This document shows, in pieces, positions 6,618 through 10,712 of a DNA stretch of 10,712 nt. The translations under genes were made by a program, and so were the position numbers. This DNA is from Granulicatella adiacens. Its GTDB lineage: Bacteria; Bacillota; Bacilli; Lactobacillales; Aerococcaceae. The stretch lies in NCBI GenBank assembly GCA_018364485.1, contig JAGZLX010000058.1, positions 1 to 10,712 of the forward strand, given 5' to 3'. Within the stretch, counting starts at the first letter, position 1, and every line of letters starts with the position of its first letter. A model generated the notes under the pieces. The model was not told the DNA's origin. It ran no database searches and saw nothing but the letters and a program-made list of their open reading frames with translations.

Positions 6618-6636
6618 GGAGCTTCGCCTATATTAA
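6553..6636 (+). CDS. Putative 27-aa leader peptide upstream of mgtA
   Basis: The ORF starts with TTG behind the exceptional ribosome-binding site at 6536-6550 and ends in TAA 16 bp before the mgtA ATG. It begins MPGPES and later reads ERREECDDHPE (residues 13-23), so it is rich in acidic residues and has Pro at 2, 4 and 22. I recognise no homologue. It lies after the riboswitch terminator, so it is transcribed only when the switch is on. In enteric bacteria mgtA is also controlled by a short leader peptide (MgtL), and Pro/acid-rich nascent chains such as EPDP make ribosomes unstable when Mg2+ is low. A similar translational role here is inference. Alternatives are simple coupling that feeds ribosomes to mgtA, or a chance ORF. 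Confidence 0.55.
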   Translation: MPGPESQTKQIIERREECDDHPELRLY

Positions 6637-6652
6637 AAACGAGGTGAAGACT

Positions 6653-9310
6653 ATGAAAACAGCAAAAGAAAGAATCGACTTAGCATTGATGAATCCAATG
6701 GCAGATGTTCTAGAAGCGTTAGGCACATCTGTAAAAGGACTCACTGAAGAACAAGTAGAAACACTCCGTGAAACATATGGAGAAAACAAAATTACAAAGG
6801 CTAAAGAAGATCCAATTTGGAAAAAGATTTATGAGTCTATTATCAATCCATTTACGGTAATTCTATTAGTGATTGCGGTAATCTCATTATTCACGAATGT
6901 GATTCTTGCAAAACCTGGTGAAGCCGACCCAACAACTTCCATCATTATCGTGGTGCTCGTAGCTGTATCAGGAACGATTCGTTTTGTTCAAGAAATGAAG
7001 AGTGACAAGGCGGCTAGTAACTTATCTAGTCTAATCGTCAATACAGCAACCGTGATTCGAGACGGCGAACAGATGGAAGTTCCGATTGAAGATTTAGTAG
7101 TTGGAGATATTATTAAATTAAGCGCTGGGGACATGTTGCCAGCGGATGCATTATTATTAGAAACACGTGACTTCTTTATCCAACAATCCAGCTTGACTGG
7201 TGAAAGTGAATCTGTTGAGAAAAAATCAATCTGGGTTCCAGATGAAGAAGAAAAGAAAAAACAAGCACTCGAGAGCGAACGTTTCGTCTTTATGGGTTCA
7301 AACGTTGTCAGCGGTAGTGCTTTAGCAGTTATTTTAGTAACAGGGAATGATACGATGATTGGTCGTATCGAAAAAACACTCAATACTTTCGAAGAACAAA
7401 CAAGTTTCGAGAAAGAAATGAATAAAATCTCATGGCTCTTAATTCGTTTAATGCTTGTATTAGTGCCAGTGGTATTCTTGATTAATGGATTAACAGACGG
7501 TGACTGGTTAGAAGCAGGGGTATTTGCATTAAGTGTTGCCGTGGGATTAACTCCAGAAATGTTGCCAATGATTATTACAGCCAGCCTTGCAAAAGGGGCA
7601 GTCATCATGGCAAAAGAAAAAGTCATTATTAAAAAATTAAACGCGATTCAAGATTTAGGGGCTATCGATATTCTTTGTACTGATAAAACAGGTACGCTCA
7701 CGCAAGATGAAATTATTCTTGAATACCCATTAGATATTCACGCAAATCTAGATATGGGCGTGTTAAAAATTGCGTATTTAAACAGCTACTTCCAAACAGG
7801 ACTTAAAAACTTATTAGACCGTGCCATCATTACACGTACAGAAAAAGAAGCCGACGAACACGAAGATTTACAAAATTTAGCAACACGTTACCAAAAGATT
7901 GATGAGTTGCCATTTGACTTCGAACGTCGTCGTATGAGCGTAATCGTGAAAGAAGATGATGAAGCAGTGCTCGTAACAAAAGGAGCGCTAGAAGAAATGC
8001 TCAGCGTCTCTACACATGTAAAAGACGGAGATGTGGTTCACCCAATTACGGATGAAATTCGCGAATCAATCCTAGAAGCAGTGAGTGGCTTAAATGAACA
8101 AGGGCTTCGCGTTCTTGGCGTGAGCCAAAAGAAATATCAAGATACTCACCATGTCTTCACGGTGGAAGATGAATCTAATATGATTCTAATGGGTTACTTA
8201 GCCTTCCTTGATCCACCAAAACCTTCTGCAGCTCCAGCGATTCAAGCATTGAAAGAACATGGGGTAACAACGAAGATCCTTACAGGGGACAATGAAAAAG
8301 TAACGCTAACGGTCTGTGAAAAAGTAGGGCTACCAGTAGATAAAGTCTTACTTGGTACAGAAATTGAAGATATGAGCGATGAAGAATTAGCAACAGTTGC
8401 TGAAGAAACAACCATTTTTGCAAAACTATCTCCAGAACAAAAGGCACGCATTATTCATTTACTAAAAGCGAAAGGTCATAAGATTGGTTACATGGGAGAC
8501 GGTATCAATGATGCGCCATCCCTAAAAGTGGCCGATGTCGGAATTTCTGTAGACAGTGCTGTGGATATTGCCAAAGAAGTGGCAGATGTCGTTCTGTTAG
8601 ATAAGGACTTACTCGTTCTCGAAAAAGGATTGATTGAAGGCCGTAAAGTCTATGCGAATATGACAAAATACATTAAGATGACCGTTTCATCAAACTTCGG
8701 GAATATTTTCTCTGTATTGTTCGCAAGTATTTTCCTACCATTTTTACCAATGGCACCAGTTCACTTAATCGTATTGAACTTAATTTATGATTTAAGCTGT
8801 GTAGCATTGCCATTTGATAATGTTGATGCAGATTTCTTAAAAGAACCACGTGCATGGACAGCAAGTTCCATCACTCGATTCATGGCTTGGTTTGGACCAA
8901 CGAGTTCTATCTTTGACATTATTACATTTGCGGTTATGTTCTTTGGAATTGCACCGATGATTACTGGAAGTAGTTATGCATCGTCTACGAACCCAGCATT
9001 CTTCTTGATGGTATTCCAAACAGGTTGGTTCATTGAATCTATGTGGTCACAAACGATGGTTATTTATATGTTACGTTCACCAAAATTACCATTCGTTCAA
9101 TCTAAACCAGCATTCTCATTGCTAGTGACATCTTTATTCGCTTTATTTGTGGTAACGGTTCTACCTTACACACCACTAGCAGGGCCATTAAAACTTGCAC
9201 CACTAAATGGACTATACTTCCTTGCATTAATTCTCATTATCGCAGGATACATGTTCTTAGTAACGGTTGTTAAAAAAGCGTATATTAAAAAATATAAGGA
9301 ATGGTTATAA
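6653..9310 (+). CDS. mgtA: Mg2+-importing P-type ATPase (MgtA, type IIIB)
   Basis: This membrane pump uses ATP to bring Mg2+ into the cell. The start is ATG 6653 with GAGGTGA at 6641-6647, giving 885 aa against about 900 for enteric MgtA; the longer in-frame ORF runs back through the riboswitch terminator. Motifs appear in order: actuator loop TGES (182-185); LTPEMLPM in the fourth membrane segment (E302), typical of the IIIB class; phosphorylation site D344 in CTDKTGTLT; TGDNEKVTLT in the nucleotide domain; and the hinge G615-D-G-I-N-D620 followed by APSLKVADVGISVDSAVDIAKE. Paired membrane segments lie at about 60-110, 265-315 and in the C-terminal 200 residues, where NLIYDLSC is a cation-site segment of this class. 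The M-box-like leader supports Mg2+ as substrate and control by Mg2+ level. Confidence 0.96.
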   Translation: MKTAKERIDLALMNPMADVLEALGTSVKGLTEEQVETLRETYGENKITKAKEDPIWKKIYESIINPFTVILLVIAVISLFTNVILAKPGEADPTTSIIIVVLVAVSGTIRFVQEMKSDKAASNLSSLIVNTATVIRDGEQMEVPIEDLVVGDIIKLSAGDMLPADALLLETRDFFIQQSSLTGESESVEKKSIWVPDEEEKKKQALESERFVFMGSNVVSGSALAVILVTGNDTMIGRIEKTLNTFEEQTSFEKEMNKISWLLIRLMLVLVPVVFLINGLTDGDWLEAGVFALSVAVGLTPEMLPMIITASLAKGAVIMAKEKVIIKKLNAIQDLGAIDILCTDKTGTLTQDEIILEYPLDIHANLDMGVLKIAYLNSYFQTGLKNLLDRAIITRTEKEADEHEDLQNLATRYQKIDELPFDFERRRMSVIVKEDDEAVLVTKGALEEMLSVSTHVKDGDVVHPITDEIRESILEAVSGLNEQGLRVLGVSQKKYQDTHHVFTVEDESNMILMGYLAFLDPPKPSAAPAIQALKEHGVTTKILTGDNEKVTLTVCEKVGLPVDKVLLGTEIEDMSDEELATVAEETTIFAKLSPEQKARIIHLLKAKGHKIGYMGDGINDAPSLKVADVGISVDSAVDIAKEVADVVLLDKDLLVLEKGLIEGRKVYANMTKYIKMTVSSNFGNIFSVLFASIFLPFLPMAPVHLIVLNLIYDLSCVALPFDNVDADFLKEPRAWTASSITRFMAWFGPTSSIFDIITFAVMFFGIAPMITGSSYASSTNPAFFLMVFQTGWFIESMWSQTMVIYMLRSPKLPFVQSKPAFSLLVTSLFALFVVTVLPYTPLAGPLKLAPLNGLYFLALILIIAGYMFLVTVVKKAYIKKYKEWL

Positions 9311-9314
9311 TGCA

Positions 9315-9357
9315 AAAAGAGCTATCTTAACAGTTTGTTAGGATAGCTTTTGTTTTT
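9315..9357 (+). terminator. Intrinsic terminator of mgtA
   Basis: AGCTATCTTAACA (9320-9332) pairs with TGTTAGGATAGCT (9336-9348) over 13 bp with one G-U. The stem extends through an A/T clamp and is followed by TGTTTTT. It begins about 5 bp after the mgtA stop. Confidence 0.92.
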
Positions 9358-9364
9358 AGGAATG

Positions 9365-9373
9365 TGCTATTCT
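9365..9373 (+). promoter_or_regulatory. Candidate extended -10 promoter of the osmC-like gene
   Basis: TG-C-TATTCT is an extended -10 element (TG at 9365-9366, hexamer at 9368-9373) lying 29 bp before the ATG and just after the mgtA terminator. No convincing -35 lies 16-18 bp upstream, where the sequence is terminator stem. The call rests on the extended element and on a new transcript being expected here. Confidence 0.45.
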
Positions 9374-9402
9374 ACAAGAAGAAACTTGCATGAGGTGAGA
9401 GC

Positions 9403-9831
9403 ATGGAGAAAATTTTATATACAACAACGGCCGTTAACGAAGACGGGCTAACAGGGGTAGTGTACACCAAAGGAAATGGAGACAAAGACTTTAGCACACA
9501 GATTTCATCGCCAAGAAGTGCAGATGCTGGGACAAACCCAGAACAATTATTTGCATTGGCCTATGCCACTTGCTTAAATGCGTCGATTGAATTTGTAGAA
9601 AAACGCATGAAATTAGAGCATAAGAGCAAGGTTGAAGTGAAGATTGATTTGACATTGGATTCAGAGGGAGAAGGCTATCTATTCCATCCATCCGTTTTTG
9701 TTGCGATGCCAGGTAGAGATGATGCCTTAGCCCGTGAAATTCTAGAAGCAGCAGAGCGTCAATGTCCCGTTCATAAATTATTAAAAGGAGTTACAGTTCC
9801 TCCCGTGGAACTTTCAACAGCCAATGAGTAA
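9403..9831 (+). CDS. OsmC/Ohr-family peroxiredoxin-like protein
   Basis: This cytoplasmic thiol peroxidase probably reduces organic hydroperoxides. It is 142 aa, the normal length for the Ohr/OsmC fold. The two reactive cysteines are present: C57 in GTNPEQLFALAYATC and C121 in ERQCPVHK. GTNPEQLF is the Ohr hallmark, and the N-terminal YTTTAVNEDGLTG fits its first strands. The second cysteine context (CPVHKLLKG) differs from the classical Ohr CPYSNATRG, so assignment between Ohr and other OsmC subgroups is open. The ATG is preceded by GAGGTGA at 9392-9398. The next gene starts inside its last codons, so the two are expressed together. Confidence 0.9.
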   Translation: MEKILYTTTAVNEDGLTGVVYTKGNGDKDFSTQISSPRSADAGTNPEQLFALAYATCLNASIEFVEKRMKLEHKSKVEVKIDLTLDSEGEGYLFHPSVFVAMPGRDDALAREILEAAERQCPVHKLLKGVTVPPVELSTANE

Positions 9832-10384
9832 TGTATTGTTAAGAGTAGCAACAGTGGAAGATGCAACAGCTATTCAAGCCATCTATGCCCCTTATGTAGA
9901 AACGACTGCCATCACCTTTGAAGAAGTGGTACCTAGCGTGGAAGAGTTTGAAGGACGTATTCAGAAAACATTAGAGAACTTTCCGTATCTGGTGTTAGAA
10001 GAGGACGGAGAAGTTGTCGGATATGCGTATGCTGGACGATTCTCAGCACGTGCCGCCTTTGATTGGTCCACAGAAGTCAGTATTTATATTAGCTTGAATC
10101 ATCAAAGAAAAGGCTATGGTAAATTGCTTTATGCTGCCTTAGAGAAAAAATTACTAGAGTTAGGGTACCAAAACATTTATGCCTGTGTAGCCGTTCCTGA
10201 AGTCGAAGATGAGTACTTAACGATGAATAGTGTAAACTACCATAAATATTTAGGCTTTGAAGAATGCGGACACTTCAAAAAATGTGGTTGCAAATTCAAC
10301 CGTTGGTACGATATTGTATGGCTTCAAAAACACGGAGCTACTACGATTCCTACAAAACGCCCAGATCAATTTACAGCATTATAA
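9824..10384 (+). CDS. GNAT N-acetyltransferase, phosphinothricin acetyltransferase (PAT/MddA)-like
   Basis: This 186-aa protein transfers an acetyl group from acetyl-CoA to an amine. The acetyl-CoA loop is Q94-R-K-G-Y-G99 after the strand VSIYIS. Upstream, GYAYAGRFSARAAFDWSTEVSIYI is typical of the PAT/YncA branch, as are NSVNYHKYLGFEECG and the C-terminal KFNRWYDIVWLQ. The usual substrates of such proteins are phosphinothricin or methionine sulfone/sulfoximine, but an actual substrate cannot be deduced. The segment VPEVEDEYLTMNS (124-136) is longer than the simple N-x-x-S version and has several acidic residues. The ATG overlaps the previous gene by 8 bp and has only a weak GGAA-type site, which points to translational coupling. 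Confidence 0.9.
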   Translation: MSNVLLRVATVEDATAIQAIYAPYVETTAITFEEVVPSVEEFEGRIQKTLENFPYLVLEEDGEVVGYAYAGRFSARAAFDWSTEVSIYISLNHQRKGYGKLLYAALEKKLLELGYQNIYACVAVPEVEDEYLTMNSVNYHKYLGFEECGHFKKCGCKFNRWYDIVWLQKHGATTIPTKRPDQFTAL

Positions 10385-10391
10385 AATGAAG

Positions 10392-10427
10392 ATCCCATCA
10401 GCAAAAATTTGTTGATGGGATTTTTTT
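10392..10427 (+). terminator. Intrinsic terminator of the osmC-like/GNAT unit
   Basis: ATCCCATCAGCAA (10392-10404) pairs with TTGTTGATGGGAT (10409-10421) over 13 bp with one G-U. Seven T in a row, starting at the last stem base, follow. It starts 7 bp after the GNAT stop. Confidence 0.95.
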
Positions 10428-10435
10428 AGTGTGAC

Positions 10436-10486
10436 ATTACCATATTTGGTAATAATCATAAAAGATAATTATCATATATGATAATT
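10436..10486. repeat. Two related 18-bp palindromes, operator-like
   Basis: ATTACCA-TATT-TGGTAAT (10436-10453) and ATTATCA-TATA-TGATAAT (10468-10485) have perfect 7-bp arms and share the pattern ATTAYCA-N4-TGRTAAT. The second extends to a 20-bp palindrome (10467-10486). Their centres are 32 bp apart, close to three helical turns. They lie between the terminator of the + strand unit and the stop of the - strand gene. They may be binding sites of a dimeric regulator. The second could also act as a weak terminator hairpin for the - strand gene, but no good T-run follows. Confidence 0.6.
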
Positions 10487-10491
10487 TTGAC

Positions 10492-10712
10492 TTATTTGAA
10501 TTCATTCAGCTTCTGCTTAAAGAACACCCAGCAGCACTTCGTCGATTCAGGATTCATCCGCAAATGTTCGATTAATTCATAAGTCGGATGCCATCTGCGC
10601 AGTTGATCTGATGAGAAGTGCTCGAGAAATTCGGAGAATGGATGATCATAGGGTTCTTTTGGCAGACCACTGCAGAAGATGGAGAAGAGACCAAGTAATT
10701 TACCAAAGGCAT
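10492..10712 (-). CDS. C-terminal part of an unrecognised protein (partial)
   Basis: On the - strand a frame is open from the window edge to TAA at 10494-10492, giving 72 residues; the start lies beyond the window. It begins AFGKLLGLFSIFCSGLP and continues with YDHPFSEFLEHF, LRRWHPTYELIEHL and CCWVFFKQKLNEF, so it is mostly amphipathic helix with many aromatic residues and a Cys-Cys pair. Composition and the regular helical pattern look like real protein; the other two frames on this strand hit stops earlier. I do not recognise the family. The - strand gene converges on the GNAT gene. Confidence 0.65.
   Translation of the reverse strand, partial: AFGKLLGLFSIFCSGLPKEPYDHPFSEFLEHFSSDQLRRWHPTYELIEHLRMNPESTKCCWVFFKQKLNEFK

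Noticed and set aside
6446..6652. In-frame upstream extension of mgtA (69 extra residues)
   Set aside because: It would be translated through the antiterminator and intrinsic terminator, has no good ribosome-binding site, and the added residues do not resemble an MgtA N-terminus. The ATG at 6653 has GAGGTGA at proper spacing.
6988..7626. 212-codon - strand ORF inside mgtA
   Set aside because: It is a shadow of the ATPase coding frame, Ser/Thr/Ile-rich by codon reversal, without start signals.
1..10712. Insertion sequences, phage genes, CRISPR array or defence system
   Set aside because: No transposase or integrase motifs, no direct-repeat array and no nuclease or toxin-antitoxin genes are seen; gene order and codon use look like ordinary chromosome.

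Overview
The window looks like a chromosome segment of a low-G+C Gram-positive bacterium, most likely in the Lactobacillales. The DNA is AT-rich, ribosome-binding sites are strong and of the GGAGGTGA type, lipoproteins have Gram-positive lipoboxes, and genes end in U-tailed hairpins. The substrate-binding protein, YesL protein and GH31 enzyme side by side, together with a Thr-rich lipoprotein that recalls streptococcal proteins, would fit Streptococcus or Granulicatella-like bacteria. That placement is inference; no rRNA or other marker gene is present. I see no mobile element, tRNA, rRNA or CRISPR array.

Region 1 (1-5522, + strand) is a carbohydrate import and degradation locus. It holds the last codons of what is probably a first ABC permease, a second permease (LplC/YtcP type), a large sugar-binding lipoprotein, a terminator-like hairpin, a YesL-family (DUF624) membrane protein and a GH31 alpha-glycosidase. 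There is no ATPase gene, so the importer probably borrows a shared MsmK/MalK-type ATPase. The GH31 enzyme has no signal peptide, so imported oligosaccharide is probably trimmed in the cytoplasm. A strong terminator closes the locus.

Region 2 (5534-6260, - strand) is a single lipoprotein gene with a Thr-rich stalk and a C-terminal domain resembling DUF6287. It converges on the GH31 gene and diverges from mgtA.

Region 3 (6277-9357, + strand) is a Mg2+ uptake unit. A leader of roughly 340 nt holds an M-box-like riboswitch, a candidate antiterminator, a strong intrinsic terminator, and then a 27-codon leader ORF with an exceptionally good ribosome-binding site. An mgtA-type P-ATPase gene follows. 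The leader ORF begins with TTG, encodes Pro- and acid-rich stretches, and its ribosome-binding site lies in a 10-bp inverted repeat with its own 3' end. A transcriptional Mg2+ switch followed by a possible translational leader peptide is the most interesting feature of the window.

Region 4 (9365-10427, + strand) is a two-gene unit of an OsmC/Ohr-type peroxidase and a GNAT acetyltransferase, overlapping by 8 bp and ending in a terminator.

Region 5 (10436-10712) holds two related 18-bp palindromes centred 32 bp apart, then the C-terminal part of an unrecognised protein encoded on the - strand.
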